This document shows positions 15,378 to 24,164 of a stretch of 33,204 nucleotides of DNA, piece after piece (position 1 is the first letter of the stretch; each line of letters starts with the position of its first letter). This DNA comes from an uncultured beta proteobacterium (GTDB lineage Bacteria; Pseudomonadota; Gammaproteobacteria; Burkholderiales; Burkholderiaceae), in assembly GCA_903935355.1 (NCBI GenBank), contig CAIZRK010000041.1, positions 1 through 33,204 on the forward strand, read 5' to 3'. The notes below the pieces were generated by a model that saw nothing but the letters and a program-made list of their open reading frames with translations, had not been told where the DNA came from and searched no databases. A program made the translations under genes and the position numbers.

Positions 15378-17009
15378 ATGAGCACAGTCTCTACTACCAT
15401 TGGCCAAGCACACGATCATGCGCATGGTCATGTGCATGATGATCACACGCCACATGGTTGGCGTCGGTGGCTATTTGCAACCAATCACAAAGACATTGGT
15501 ACGATGTATTTAATCTTCTCGTTTGTCAGCTTATTAGCTGGTGGCGTGATGGCCTTAGGGATACGTTTGGAATTGTTCCAGCCGGGCTTGCAGTACTTGC
15601 GTCCAGAGTTCTTTAATCAGCTCACTACCATGCACGGTCTTGTGATGGTATTTGGTGCAATCATGCCGGCGTTTGTCGGATTTGCGAACTGGATGGTGCC
15701 CTTGCAAATTGGTGCATCTGATATGGCCTTTGCTCGTATGAATAACTTTAGCTTCTGGATTCTTCCAGTAGCCGCTTTATTGTTATTCGGCTCTTTCTTG
15801 GCTCCCGGTGGAGCTCCTGCTGGTGGCTGGACTTTGTATGCTCCACTGACTTCTCAAATGGGACCAGGCTTAGACATGGGTATTTTTGCCCTCCATCTCT
15901 TGGGTGCTTCTTCTATCATGGGATCGATTAATATCATCGTCACTATTTTGAATATGCGCGCCCCTGGTTTGACGTTGATGAAGATGCCCATGTTCTGCTG
16001 GACTTGGCTGATTACTGCTTATTTGTTGATTGCTGTTATGCCAGTATTAGCTGGCGCCATCACCATGGTGCTCACTGATCGCCACTTCGGTACAACCTTC
16101 TTTTCCGCCGTAGGTGGTGGTGACCCAATCATGTTCCAGCATATTTTCTGGTTCTTTGGGCACCCTGAGGTCTACATCATGATTCTTCCAGCATTCGGAA
16201 TTATCAGCGAAATTATTCCTGCATTCTCCAGAAAAACATTATTTGGTTATAGCTCCATGGTTTATGCAACTGCATCAATCGCTATCTTGTCATTCATTGT
16301 TTGGGCTCACCACATGTTTGCTACTGGCATGCCTGTAACTGGTCAGCTGTTCTTCATGTACGCCACGATGTTGATCGCAGTTCCAACAGGGGTCAAGATT
16401 TTTAATTGGGTTGCAACGATGTGGAAAGGGTCTATGACCTTTGAAACCCCGATGTTGTGGGCAGTTGGATTTATTTTTGTATTCACCATGGGTGGCTTTA
16501 CAGGTTTGATTTTGGCGATGGCACCAATAGATATCGGCGTGCAAGATACCTATTACGTAGTTGCCCACTTTCACTATGTATTGGTGGCAGGATCCTTATT
16601 CGCGATGTTTGCTGGTTTTTACTACTGGTGTCCAAAGTGGACTGGCTACATGGCTAATGAAACCCGGGGCAAGATCCATTTCTGGACTTCCATGATTTTC
16701 TTTAATATCACCTTCTTCCCGATGCACTTCTTGGGATTGGCTGGTATGCCACGGCGCTATGCTGACTACCCTACTCAGTTTGCTGACTTCAACATGGTTG
16801 CCTCTATCGGGGCACTCGGTTTTGGCTTATCTCAAGTCTACTTCTTACTATTTGTTGTGATGCCGGCTTACCGTGGTCAAGGTGAAAAAGCACCTATGAA
16901 GCCATGGGATGGTGCCAAAGGTTTGGAGTGGACTATTCCATCGCCAGCCCCACACCACACATTTGAAACTCCTCCTGACGCAGAAGAATTACATGCAGCA
17001 GGAATTTAA
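15378..17009 (+). CDS. coxA: Cytochrome c oxidase subunit I
   Basis: Catalytic subunit with haem a, haem a3 and CuB, 543 residues, 12 membrane helices. Seen: His86 and His399 for haem a, His397 for haem a3, and CuB ligands His262, His311 and His312. The covalent His-Tyr pair is His262/Tyr266 in GHPEVY. Glu264 of the D channel and Lys340 of the K channel (PTGVKIFNW) place it in the A1 type. The first 30 residues are unusual in carrying seven histidines between 12 and 26 (AHDHAHGHVHDDHTPH), which could bind copper. The next gene begins inside its last 17 bases. Confidence 0.97.
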   Translation: MSTVSTTIGQAHDHAHGHVHDDHTPHGWRRWLFATNHKDIGTMYLIFSFVSLLAGGVMALGIRLELFQPGLQYLRPEFFNQLTTMHGLVMVFGAIMPAFVGFANWMVPLQIGASDMAFARMNNFSFWILPVAALLLFGSFLAPGGAPAGGWTLYAPLTSQMGPGLDMGIFALHLLGASSIMGSINIIVTILNMRAPGLTLMKMPMFCWTWLITAYLLIAVMPVLAGAITMVLTDRHFGTTFFSAVGGGDPIMFQHIFWFFGHPEVYIMILPAFGIISEIIPAFSRKTLFGYSSMVYATASIAILSFIVWAHHMFATGMPVTGQLFFMYATMLIAVPTGVKIFNWVATMWKGSMTFETPMLWAVGFIFVFTMGGFTGLILAMAPIDIGVQDTYYVVAHFHYVLVAGSLFAMFAGFYYWCPKWTGYMANETRGKIHFWTSMIFFNITFFPMHFLGLAGMPRRYADYPTQFADFNMVASIGALGFGLSQVYFLLFVVMPAYRGQGEKAPMKPWDGAKGLEWTIPSPAPHHTFETPPDAEELHAAGI

Positions 17010-17124
17010 TTCAAGATCGAAGGCAGCCCTTTCTGCAAATAATCGCAGACTGGGTTTTATCCTTTTGAGTATTGCCGCAGTTTTTTTTATCGGCATTCTA
17101 ATTAAGCGGAGCGTGCTGAGCTAA
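16993..17124 (+). CDS. Cytochrome oxidase small assembly protein
   Basis: A 43-residue protein starting MQQEFNSRSKAALSANNRR, followed by one membrane helix (LGFILLSIAAVFFIGILI) and a short basic end. The start at ATG 16993 overlaps the end of coxA by 17 bases and gives the basic-then-hydrophobic pattern of the small proteins found between coxA and ctaG in other Burkholderiales. Its exact role is not established; the position between subunit I and the CuB chaperone suggests a part in assembly. A longer frame starting inside coxA has no support. Confidence 0.75.
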   Translation: MQQEFNSRSKAALSANNRRLGFILLSIAAVFFIGILIKRSVLS

Positions 17125-17141
17125 TTCCTCACGCATTATTA

Positions 17142-17732
17142 ATGGCCGCTATTCAATCACTTAACCGCCAAATCTTACTGAAGCTATTAATTGCTTCAGT
17201 AATGATGTTTGGTTTTGGCTATGCTTTGGTGCCCATGTATAAGGCCTTGTGTGAAGTAACGGGTATTAATGTCGTTACTAGTAAGAATAATTATGGTGTT
17301 CGTGCGTATAGCCCTAATAAGGTGGGAAATTCTCAAATTGATTACTCGCGCGTTATTACCATTGAGTTTGATTCCAATAGTCGAGGTCCATTTACATTTC
17401 GCCCAGTGAAGAATTACTTGGAGGTTCATCCTGGTGAGATGACTGAAATCGTTTACGAAGTCTCTAATAATTTAAATCGCTCAGTTGAGGCACAGGCTAT
17501 ACCAAGTTATGCGCCCAAGAGTGCAACGGAGTATTTCACTAAATTAGAATGTTTTTGTTTTTTGCAGCAAACTCTTGCAGCACATGAGGTGAGGAAGATG
17601 CCGGTGGTATTTGTAATTGATGCTGGTCTACCTCAAGATGTGAAAACAATTACTTTGTCATATACCTTCTTTGAGTTGGGCGTCGGGCAGCAACCAGCCG
17701 GTTCAACTACGCCCAAAACAAAGGGCGTGTAA
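17142..17732 (+). CDS. ctaG: Cytochrome c oxidase assembly protein CtaG/Cox11
   Basis: Copper chaperone that delivers copper to the CuB site of subunit I. The 196 residues have one N-terminal membrane helix (about 12-30) and a periplasmic immunoglobulin-like domain. The copper-binding motif is KLECFCFLQQ with Cys137 and Cys139; Cys37 in YKALCEVTG is the third conserved cysteine. Its stop codon shares one base with the start of the next gene (TAATG). The position between coxA and coxC is standard. Confidence 0.95.
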   Translation: MAAIQSLNRQILLKLLIASVMMFGFGYALVPMYKALCEVTGINVVTSKNNYGVRAYSPNKVGNSQIDYSRVITIEFDSNSRGPFTFRPVKNYLEVHPGEMTEIVYEVSNNLNRSVEAQAIPSYAPKSATEYFTKLECFCFLQQTLAAHEVRKMPVVFVIDAGLPQDVKTITLSYTFFELGVGQQPAGSTTPKTKGV

Positions 17733-17926
17733 TGGCAAAGAAAAGTACATTTATGCAATCCATGGTGGCTGTGTTGTGGGCCTTTTTGGGAGTGCGTAAA
17801 AAAACTGGTTTGCAGGAAGATGTAGCTTCATTAAGCTTTGTACACATTGTCATTGCAGGTGTTGTGGGGGCCTTAATTTTTATGGGCACCCTTCTGTTGA
17901 TAGTGAAAGCAGTTGTGTCCCTTTGA
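17732..17926 (+). CDS. DUF2970 family small membrane protein
   Basis: A 64-residue protein with an N-terminal FMQSMVAVLWAFLGVRKKTGLQED segment typical of DUF2970 and one clear C-terminal membrane helix (FVHIVIAGVVGALIFMGTLLLI, about 36-57). The function is unknown. It begins on the last base of the ctaG stop, so translation is coupled, and it lies 29 bases before coxC. Its constant place in betaproteobacterial cox operons suggests a link to the oxidase, but nothing in the sequence shows an activity. Confidence 0.82.
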   Translation: MAKKSTFMQSMVAVLWAFLGVRKKTGLQEDVASLSFVHIVIAGVVGALIFMGTLLLIVKAVVSL

Positions 17927-17955
17927 TTATTTTTTGATTGAATAGAGAGAATAAG

Positions 17956-18810
17956 ATGTCATCCAATTCAACCCCTTACTATTTTGTCCCTGCCTTATCT
18001 AGGCACCCTGCGATGGCAGCCCTAGGTTTGATTGCCTTTGGTTTTGGTATGACTGGCTGGGTTAATCATGCATCCTGGGGTGGTCCTATGACGGGCGTAG
18101 GCGTTCTCTGGATTTTATTTGTGCTGTACAACTGGTTTGGCGATACGATTGCCGAATCAAATGCTGGCAAGAATGGCGTCAATGTTGATGTGTCTTATCG
18201 CTGGTCAATGGCCTGGTTTATCTTTTCTGAAATCATGTTCTTTGCTGCATTTTTTTCCGCCTTATTCTATGCGCGCAATATTGCAATGCCTTGGATGGGG
18301 GATGTTGAAAGCAAACTGATTTGGCCGAATTTTTCTGCTGTTTGGCCAAATGATGGCCCTGCTGGCTTGGTTGAGAAATTCACCACCATGGGACCTTGGC
18401 CAATCCCAACGATTAATACTTTATTGCTCTTAAGTTCGGGTGTCACTGTGACCTATGCCCACCACGCTCTTCGTGAAAATCATATGAAACAAGCCATCTT
18501 AGGCTTGGCAGCTACGGTTGGACTTGGTTTTATATTCCTGTGCTTTCAAGCATACGAGTACTTTCATGCCTATGATGCCTTGAACTTGAAGTTAACTTCC
18601 GGTGTATATGGGTCTACCTTCTACATGTTGACGGGTTTTCATGGCTTTCACGTATTCCTTGGGGGTTTGATGCTGGCGATTGTCTTGCGTCGTATGATTC
18701 GTGGCGACTTCACTGCCGATCATCATTTTGCCTTTGAAGGTGCTGCTTGGTACTGGCACTTTGTCGACGTTGTTTGGTTAGGTCTCTACATTGCTGTTTA
18801 CTGGATGTAG
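17956..18810 (+). CDS. coxC: Cytochrome c oxidase subunit III
   Basis: Third core subunit, without metal centres, that stabilises proton uptake in subunit I. 284 residues with seven membrane helices. The C-terminal block is typical: GFHGFHVFLGGLMLAIVL and AWYWHFVDVVWLGLYIAVYW. I start at ATG 17956 (MSSNSTPYYFVPALSRHP), preceded by AGAGAATAAG; a TTG six codons earlier lies inside this ribosome-binding region and is unlikely. Last gene of the structural operon, closed by the terminator at 18824. Confidence 0.96.
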   Translation: MSSNSTPYYFVPALSRHPAMAALGLIAFGFGMTGWVNHASWGGPMTGVGVLWILFVLYNWFGDTIAESNAGKNGVNVDVSYRWSMAWFIFSEIMFFAAFFSALFYARNIAMPWMGDVESKLIWPNFSAVWPNDGPAGLVEKFTTMGPWPIPTINTLLLLSSGVTVTYAHHALRENHMKQAILGLAATVGLGFIFLCFQAYEYFHAYDALNLKLTSGVYGSTFYMLTGFHGFHVFLGGLMLAIVLRRMIRGDFTADHHFAFEGAAWYWHFVDVVWLGLYIAVYWM

Positions 18811-18823
18811 ATAGAATGAAATG

Positions 18824-18855
18824 ATCGGGGCCAAAAGCCCCGATTTCTTTTTCTT
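18824..18855 (+). terminator. Rho-independent terminator of the cox structural operon
   Basis: Perfect 8-bp stem ATCGGGGC / GCCCCGAT (18824-18831, 18837-18844) with a CAAAA loop, followed by TTCTTTTTCTT. It begins 13 bases after the coxC stop. Confidence 0.92.
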
Positions 18856-18884
18856 CCCATTTCTAGTCTTAGCTGTTTACTGAC

Positions 18885-19097
18885 CTATTTGGTTCCAACG
18901 CGCACACCCGTGGCTTCAAGAACGCCAAAATAGTGGGCAATTAGTATGCCTAAGAACAAAATTATGGAAAGACCAATTCGCAACATTAGGGAATGAACCA
19001 TTCTTGAGCTTCCCCCCTTATCTTTCATCATGAAGTAGAGGGCTGAGCCTAAACTCCCTACAATCATCAGTAACGCTATCGGAATTACCCATTTCAT
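18885..19097 (-). CDS. Twin transmembrane-helix protein (DUF2909-like)
   Basis: A 70-residue protein with two membrane helices: VIPIALLMIVGSLGSALYFMM (about 4-24) and IGLSIILFLGILIAHYFGVL (about 41-60), joined by a short charged loop (KDKGGSSRM). This matches the small twin-helix family often found beside SURF1 in beta- and gammaproteobacteria. It is the only gene on the minus strand inside the cox cluster and starts 14 bases from the SURF1 start, divergently. Its function is unknown. Confidence 0.8.
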   Translation of the reverse strand: MKWVIPIALLMIVGSLGSALYFMMKDKGGSSRMVHSLMLRIGLSIILFLGILIAHYFGVLEATGVRVGTK

Positions 19098-19111
19098 CTC
19101 AAAACCCTCAC

Positions 19112-19909
19112 TTGAATATTTTTCCTTACTTCCTTACTTCTCGTATAGCTGCTACTTTATCAGCCCTATTAGTAATTGCCATTGGGTGTGGCGCTGGAGT
19201 CTGGCAACTGAATCGGGCAGCCCAAAAGAACCACTTAGGCGCTGCTTTAGAGGAAAAGTTATTACTTCCAGTGCTAGATGCTAATACTCAGGAATGGACC
19301 TTAGAGCAAGCTAATCAGCGGCGCATGCAGGTTCGAGGCCGTTACCTTTTAGCGGATGCTATTTGGTTAGATAATCGCCCGCGCCCTATTGTGGAGGGTG
19401 GTGCGAGTAATTCTGGACAATCTGGCTTTTATCTCATGATGCCATTAAAGATAGAGGGTAAAGATCAAATTATTTGGGTTAATCGAGGGTGGGCACCACG
19501 AAATAATGAGAGCCGCACTCAATTACCCCCTGTAAACACTCCAGATAACCCTATATTGGTCGAGGGTGTGGTATTCGCCCACCCAGGAAAAGTCTATGAA
19601 TTAGGCAAAGGCGAAGCTTCATTAAACCAGCCACGCATTGAGCAAAATTTTGATTTAGATGGCGAGGCTAAGAGCCATGGATGGTTGCAATCCCCATTTA
19701 TTTTGCGTGAATCTTCGGTCAATAACAATGATGGCTTAGTCAGAAATTGGGCGCCCCCAACAACTGGAGTGGATCGCCATTATGCTTATGCCTTTCAGTG
19801 GTTCGCCTTAGCTTTATGCGGATTTTTATTTTGGCTCATTAGCGGACTCAAGCAATATCGGCTAAAGCACAAAGAAGAGAGTAATAGTGGAGATCAAAGT
19901 GAGCAATAA
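19112..19909 (+). CDS. SURF1 family cytochrome oxidase assembly protein
   Basis: Inner-membrane protein that helps haem A insertion into subunit I. The 265 residues have the two flanking membrane helices of the family (about 10-33 and 228-248) around a periplasmic domain. Conserved features include GVWQLNRAAQKN near residue 31, VRGRYL, WVNRGWAPR (about 127-135) and the C-terminal HYAYAFQWFALAL. The only reasonable start is TTG 19112; no ATG lies upstream or near the N-terminal helix, and no Shine-Dalgarno or clear promoter is visible. First gene of the assembly operon; its end overlaps the next gene by 23 bases. Confidence 0.9.
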   Translation: MNIFPYFLTSRIAATLSALLVIAIGCGAGVWQLNRAAQKNHLGAALEEKLLLPVLDANTQEWTLEQANQRRMQVRGRYLLADAIWLDNRPRPIVEGGASNSGQSGFYLMMPLKIEGKDQIIWVNRGWAPRNNESRTQLPPVNTPDNPILVEGVVFAHPGKVYELGKGEASLNQPRIEQNFDLDGEAKSHGWLQSPFILRESSVNNNDGLVRNWAPPTTGVDRHYAYAFQWFALALCGFLFWLISGLKQYRLKHKEESNSGDQSEQ

Positions 19910-20558
19910 AGAGTTGTTAATTCCAGCATCTCAAGCAGATTCCTTGGCGATAAATGCGCAGACTCGGCGTGGGCGCATCCAAATGCTACTTCTTTTGCTC
20001 GCTTGCGCAGCCCCAGTGATTGCTTCTTACTTAGCTTATTACGTTTTTAAGCCGGAGGGTAGCAAAACCAATTTTGGTACCTTGGTGCAGCCTGCTCAAG
20101 AGATGAACTCAGCCTGGTTTGATATGCCATTTAAAGGAAAGTGGACCTTATTGCTAGCTCGTCCTGCTGGTGAGTGTACTGTGAAGAATCAACAATGTTT
20201 AGAAGCTTTGTTTTTAATGAGACAACTCCGTATTGGTTTAGGTAGGGAGAGTGGGCGAGTGCAGTTGGTATGGGTTAATACCGATGATCAGCCAGTAGAT
20301 CCTGAGGTCTTGCTAGCTTACGATGCAAAGACAGCAGGTTTTACTATTTTGCCCTTGCCGTCTAATCCTCAATTAAGAGCTCAATTTCAGAGCTGGTTAG
20401 ATCGTGAAGGAGCTGGACAAAAAATACAGTTAATTGACCCTAGTCCAGCTAAGATGATGTACTTTCCTGTGACTAATTCACCTAAAGAGTTTGGCAGCAT
20501 CAAAAAAGATGTAGAAAAACTCTTGCGTCTAAATCGCAAAGGCGAAAACTTGCAATGA
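19887..20558 (+). CDS. Cox-cluster membrane protein with periplasmic CX6C thioredoxin-like domain
   Basis: A 223-residue protein of the kind found between SURF1 and ctaA in Burkholderiales; I do not know a named function. One membrane helix (about residues 32-53, MLLLLLACAAPVIASYLAYYVF) is followed by a periplasmic domain with KWTLLLARPAGEC and two cysteines, Cys97 and Cys104, in a CX6C arrangement. The strand pattern (WTLLLA..., VQLVWVNTDDQ, IQLIDPSPAKMMYFP) resembles a thioredoxin or Sco fold. A role in copper or thiol handling for the oxidase is an inference. GTG 19887 has AGAGAG upstream; GTG 19899 has GGAG at better spacing and may be the true start. The stop overlaps the ctaA start as ATGA. 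Confidence 0.75.
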   Translation: MEIKVSNKELLIPASQADSLAINAQTRRGRIQMLLLLLACAAPVIASYLAYYVFKPEGSKTNFGTLVQPAQEMNSAWFDMPFKGKWTLLLARPAGECTVKNQQCLEALFLMRQLRIGLGRESGRVQLVWVNTDDQPVDPEVLLAYDAKTAGFTILPLPSNPQLRAQFQSWLDREGAGQKIQLIDPSPAKMMYFPVTNSPKEFGSIKKDVEKLLRLNRKGENLQ

Positions 20559-21685
20559 GCAGTCTGGTTTTATTCGCAGAGCTTGCTGCGATCGCAATAC
20601 TATTTGCGGGTTTGCCGTTAGCTTATCTTTGGACGAGATCGAGTTATAACTTCTTTCAAAAACTCAATTGGGTTTTAGTCTTTATGACTTTTGACTTGAT
20701 TGTATTTGGTGCATTTACGCGCCTGTCAGACTCTGGATTGGGGTGCCCAGACTGGCCTGGATGCTATGGCACTTCGAATCCATGGCAGGCAATTGGAGAA
20801 ATTAAACTTGCAGAAACGATGATGCCCACCGGACCAGTGACGGTGATTAAAGCATGGATCGAAATGATTCATCGCTATCTAGCAATGACGGTTGGTGCAT
20901 TGATTGTGGTGCAAGTAGTGTTGGCTTGGGTAAAAAAGAAGGCTATGGGAAAGCAAGCGTTCTTTGCTAGTACAGGTTTATTGTTCTTAGTCTGCATTCA
21001 GGGGGCTTTTGGGGCTTGGACAGTAACCCTAAAGCTCCAACCAATTATTGTGAGCATACATTTAATGCTGGCCTTAGTCCTATTAGCATGCCTAACGGCC
21101 TATGCTCAACACTCGTGGTGTGATAAAGCATCCTTGGCCTTACCGGCTAGCTTTAAGCCATTGCCAGCGAAAATATTGGTGTTGGCATTCATAGCATTAA
21201 CCATTCAGATCTTTTTAGGAGCTTGGGTCAGTACTAACTATGCTGTCTTAGCATGTCCTGATTTTCCAACTTGCATGGGCGCAATTTGGCCAGACACTGC
21301 CTGGCAAGAAGGTTTTACTTTTTGGCGTCCATTGGGTTTGAATGCTGATGGTGAATTCATATCCCCAGTGGCTTTACAAACAATTCATTGGGCACATCGA
21401 GTCTTTGCTCTAGTAGTATTTATTGTATTGAGTTTTTTAGCTTGGCATGGTTTTCAGGCTTCGGGTACCACCCCATCTTCGTTAAGAAGGTTTTCTCGCC
21501 TATTGTTTTCCTTATTAATTCTTCAATTGCTTACGGGCATTTCTAATGTGGTCTTTCAGTGGCCTTTAGTAGCAGCCTTGATGCATACTGCAGGCTCAGC
21601 CGCTTTAGTATTTTGTTTGGTCAGGCTCAGTGATTGGGCTTCTTGGAAAACACCACTACACATTCAGTGTACAAAGACCTTATGA
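20555..21685 (+). CDS. ctaA: Haem A synthase CtaA/Cox15
   Basis: Converts haem O to haem A by oxidising a methyl group, in the inner membrane. The 376 residues have eight membrane helices. Seen: [22 protein letters not shown] (about residues 50-71) with the paired cysteines, the second copy [18 protein letters not shown], and the haem-ligand histidines in [27 protein letters not shown] and MHTAGSA. Starts on ATGA with the previous gene and ends on ATGA with ctaB, so three genes are translationally coupled. The product supplies the haem for coxA. Confidence 0.95.
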   Translation: MSSLVLFAELAAIAILFAGLPLAYLWTRSSYNFFQKLNWVLVFMTFDLIVFGAFTRLSDSGLGCPDWPGCYGTSNPWQAIGEIKLAETMMPTGPVTVIKAWIEMIHRYLAMTVGALIVVQVVLAWVKKKAMGKQAFFASTGLLFLVCIQGAFGAWTVTLKLQPIIVSIHLMLALVLLACLTAYAQHSWCDKASLALPASFKPLPAKILVLAFIALTIQIFLGAWVSTNYAVLACPDFPTCMGAIWPDTAWQEGFTFWRPLGLNADGEFISPVALQTIHWAHRVFALVVFIVLSFLAWHGFQASGTTPSSLRRFSRLLFSLLILQLLTGISNVVFQWPLVAALMHTAGSAALVFCLVRLSDWASWKTPLHIQCTKTL

Positions 21686-22575
21686 ATAGCCCAGAAACCA
21701 CCTCTTCAGTAGCGATGCCGCGTTGGCGTCAATACTGGGTATTGACTAAGCCACGTGTGACTCAACTAGCTGTCTTCTGCGCTGTAATTGGGATGTTCTT
21801 GGCTACACCAGGCATGGTTCCTTATCCCATTTTAATTGGTGGGATTGTGGGAATTTGGTTATTGGCCGGCGCTGCATTTGCGATGAACTGTTTAATTGAG
21901 CAAGCAGTTGATGCCAAGATGAAAAGAACTGCTTGGAGACCTTCAGCTACTGGTGAAGTTACCCCATTGCATATCGTCATTTTTTCAATCATCCTGGGGT
22001 CTCTGGGAATGATTATTTTATGGAATTTTTGTAACCCCCTAACCATGTGGCTAACTGTAGCTACTTTCGTGGGTTACGCCGTGATTTATACCTGGTTGTT
22101 AAAGCCCGCCACACCTCAAAACATTGTGATTGGAGGACTCTCTGGAGCCATGCCTCCTGCATTGGGATGGGCTGCGGTGACTAATTCACTTTCTGCTGAA
22201 GCATGGCTCTTAGTGCTCATTATTTTTGTATGGACACCACCGCATTTCTGGGCACTTGCTTTGTATCGTCGCGATGATTATATTCAGGCTGGCTTGCCAA
22301 TGCTTCCTGTAACCCATGGCGAGCGCTTTACACTACTCAATATCTTGCTTTACACATTAATCTTGATTGCAGCGACACTCTTGCCCTATATTTATGGCAT
22401 GAGCGGATTAGTTTATTTGTTATCGGCACTAGTGCTGGGCTTTATATTTTTAGCTTATGTGATTGCCTTGTTTATTTCGTATAGCGATGCCTTAGCAAAG
22501 AAGACTTTTCGTTTCTCTATTACCTATTTGTCGCTACTCTTTGCAGCGCTTTTGGTAGACCACTATTTTATTTAG
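21682..22575 (+). CDS. ctaB: Protohaem IX farnesyltransferase (haem O synthase) CtaB/Cox10
   Basis: UbiA-family prenyltransferase that adds the farnesyl tail to haem B, giving haem O for ctaA. The 297 residues have about nine membrane helices. The first prenyl-diphosphate site is [19 protein letters not shown]; here Glu stands where most homologues have the first Asp. The second block is [21 protein letters not shown] start at ATG 21682, overlapping the ctaA stop as ATGA; an in-frame start 48 bases earlier lies inside ctaA. Ends 7 bases before the Sco gene. Confidence 0.95.
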   Translation: MNSPETTSSVAMPRWRQYWVLTKPRVTQLAVFCAVIGMFLATPGMVPYPILIGGIVGIWLLAGAAFAMNCLIEQAVDAKMKRTAWRPSATGEVTPLHIVIFSIILGSLGMIILWNFCNPLTMWLTVATFVGYAVIYTWLLKPATPQNIVIGGLSGAMPPALGWAAVTNSLSAEAWLLVLIIFVWTPPHFWALALYRRDDYIQAGLPMLPVTHGERFTLLNILLYTLILIAATLLPYIYGMSGLVYLLSALVLGFIFLAYVIALFISYSDALAKKTFRFSITYLSLLFAALLVDHYFI

Positions 22576-22582
22576 GTTCAAT

Positions 22583-23188
22583 ATGCCCTTACAAAAATCA
22601 TTGCGATTGCTTGCCCGCGTTTTTACGCTTTCTGTAGTGTTGATTGCGCTGGGTGCTTGCAGTCCAAAGCCGAGCTTTAAGAATGTCGACATTACAGGCA
22701 GTAGTGCTTTTGGAAAAGACTTTAGTTTGTTAGATCCTGATGGTAAAACCAGAACATTGGCAGATTTCAAGGGCAAAGTAGTAGTCATGTTCTATGGGTA
22801 CACCCAGTGCCCAGACATTTGCCCAACTACCTTGACTGAAATGCAACAGGTGATGACTATTCTTGGTCCTCAGGCAGATAAGGTGCAAGTATTATTTGTC
22901 ACAGTAGATCCTGAGCGAGACTCCGCCGATATTTTGAAGCAGTATGTGCCTGCCTTTGATTCTCGTTTCTTGGGCTTGCGTCCAGCCGACCAGACCGCCC
23001 TGGAAAAAGTCACTAAAGACTTTAAGATTTACTACAAAAAAGTTCCAGGATCTAACCCTGGTTCATATACTATGGACCACACAGCTGGAAGCTATGCATT
23101 TGATCCAGAGGGACATTTACGGTTATATATTAAGCATGCACAAGGTTCAGAGACCTTGGCCCAAGACTTAAAAGAACTGCTTAAGTAA
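22583..23188 (+). CDS. SCO1/SenC family copper chaperone lipoprotein
   Basis: Thioredoxin-fold protein that delivers copper to the CuA site of subunit II. The 201 residues start with a lipoprotein signal ending LGAC (Cys26). The copper site is CPDIC (Cys76, Cys80) plus His166 in TMDHTAGSYAF. Last gene of the assembly operon. Its stop lies 2 bases from the stop of the convergent rpoH gene, within a small inverted repeat (23179-23196). Confidence 0.94.
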   Translation: MPLQKSLRLLARVFTLSVVLIALGACSPKPSFKNVDITGSSAFGKDFSLLDPDGKTRTLADFKGKVVVMFYGYTQCPDICPTTLTEMQQVMTILGPQADKVQVLFVTVDPERDSADILKQYVPAFDSRFLGLRPADQTALEKVTKDFKIYYKKVPGSNPGSYTMDHTAGSYAFDPEGHLRLYIKHAQGSETLAQDLKELLK

Positions 23189-23190
23189 AT

Positions 23191-24126
23191 TTAAGCTGGC
23201 TGTAGCAAGCTACGCATTTTCTTAAGGGCGGAAGTTTCAATTTGGCGTACACGTTCTGCTGAGATACCGTATTCACCGGCAAGATCATGCAAGGTTTTTG
23301 TCCCATTGCCGTCAGCATCCATTGCTAACCAGCGGGATTGGACAATATCGCGACTGCGCTCATCTAAAGCCATCAGTGCTTGATCTAATTTGGGGCCATG
23401 CAATGCATCAGTAGCGGCAGAAGCCATTTTTTCAGTAGGCTCTTGACTACTATCAGCTAGCCACTGAATAGGTGCATAGACCGACTCATCATCGTTTTCG
23501 TCGCCCTCTAAAGCAAGATCTCCACCAGCCAAACGTATTTCCATTTCTTTAACGTCAGAACCTTTGACATCTAGCGCTTTTGCTAAAGCTTCTACTTCGT
23601 TTGGTGTTAGGGCCTTTAAGGTGGGTTTATTGCTGCGTAAATTAAAAAACAATTTACGTTGGGCTTTGGTAGTAGCTACCTTAACTAGGCGCCAGTTCTT
23701 AAGAATGTATTCATGAATCTCAGCTTTAATCCAATGAATGGCGTAAGACACCAGACGTGCACCTTGGCTCGGATCATATCGCTTGACAGCCTTCATGAGG
23801 CCAATATTGCCTTCTTGAATTAAGTCAGCGTGCGGGATGCCATAGCCTAGATATTGGCGGGCGACGGACACCACTAAACGCAGATGCGAAAGCACCAAAG
23901 TTCTAGCCGCATCAACATTTTCTGTGCGGCGAAATTCTTGTGCTAGATGTAATTCTTCTGCGGCACTGAGCATGGGTACGCGATTAACGTAAGCTATATA
24001 AGAGTCTAAAGTACCCACCCCAAGGGAGGGCAACATCGGAAAGGCCAGCGAAGTCACAGCAGTCTGCGCTGCTGGCTTAGCTTGCCGTGCTTGCATTAGC
24101 GGTTTGTAGGCTTTCTTTGGAACCAT
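23191..24126 (-). CDS. rpoH: RNA polymerase sigma factor RpoH (sigma-32)
   Basis: Heat-shock sigma factor. The 311 residues are slightly longer than E. coli RpoH (284), with an N-terminal extension of about 30 residues (VPKKAYKPLMQARQAKPAA). Region 2 contains DLIQEGNIGLMKAVKRYDP; the RpoH box QRKLFFNLR spans residues 156-164 and identifies it as sigma-32 rather than RpoD or RpoS; region 4.2 (TLHDLAGEYGISAERVRQIE) is near the C-terminus. A perfect CIRCE operator lies 38 bases upstream of the start codon, so control by the HrcA repressor is likely. ftsY is the next gene upstream on the same strand, an arrangement similar to the ftsYEX-rpoH cluster of E. coli but without ftsEX. Confidence 0.96.
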   Translation of the reverse strand: MVPKKAYKPLMQARQAKPAAQTAVTSLAFPMLPSLGVGTLDSYIAYVNRVPMLSAAEELHLAQEFRRTENVDAARTLVLSHLRLVVSVARQYLGYGIPHADLIQEGNIGLMKAVKRYDPSQGARLVSYAIHWIKAEIHEYILKNWRLVKVATTKAQRKLFFNLRSNKPTLKALTPNEVEALAKALDVKGSDVKEMEIRLAGGDLALEGDENDDESVYAPIQWLADSSQEPTEKMASAATDALHGPKLDQALMALDERSRDIVQSRWLAMDADGNGTKTLHDLAGEYGISAERVRQIETSALKKMRSLLQPA

Positions 24127-24164
24127 TTTCTTTAGATTTATTGGAGGTTTTAAAGAATTCTATT

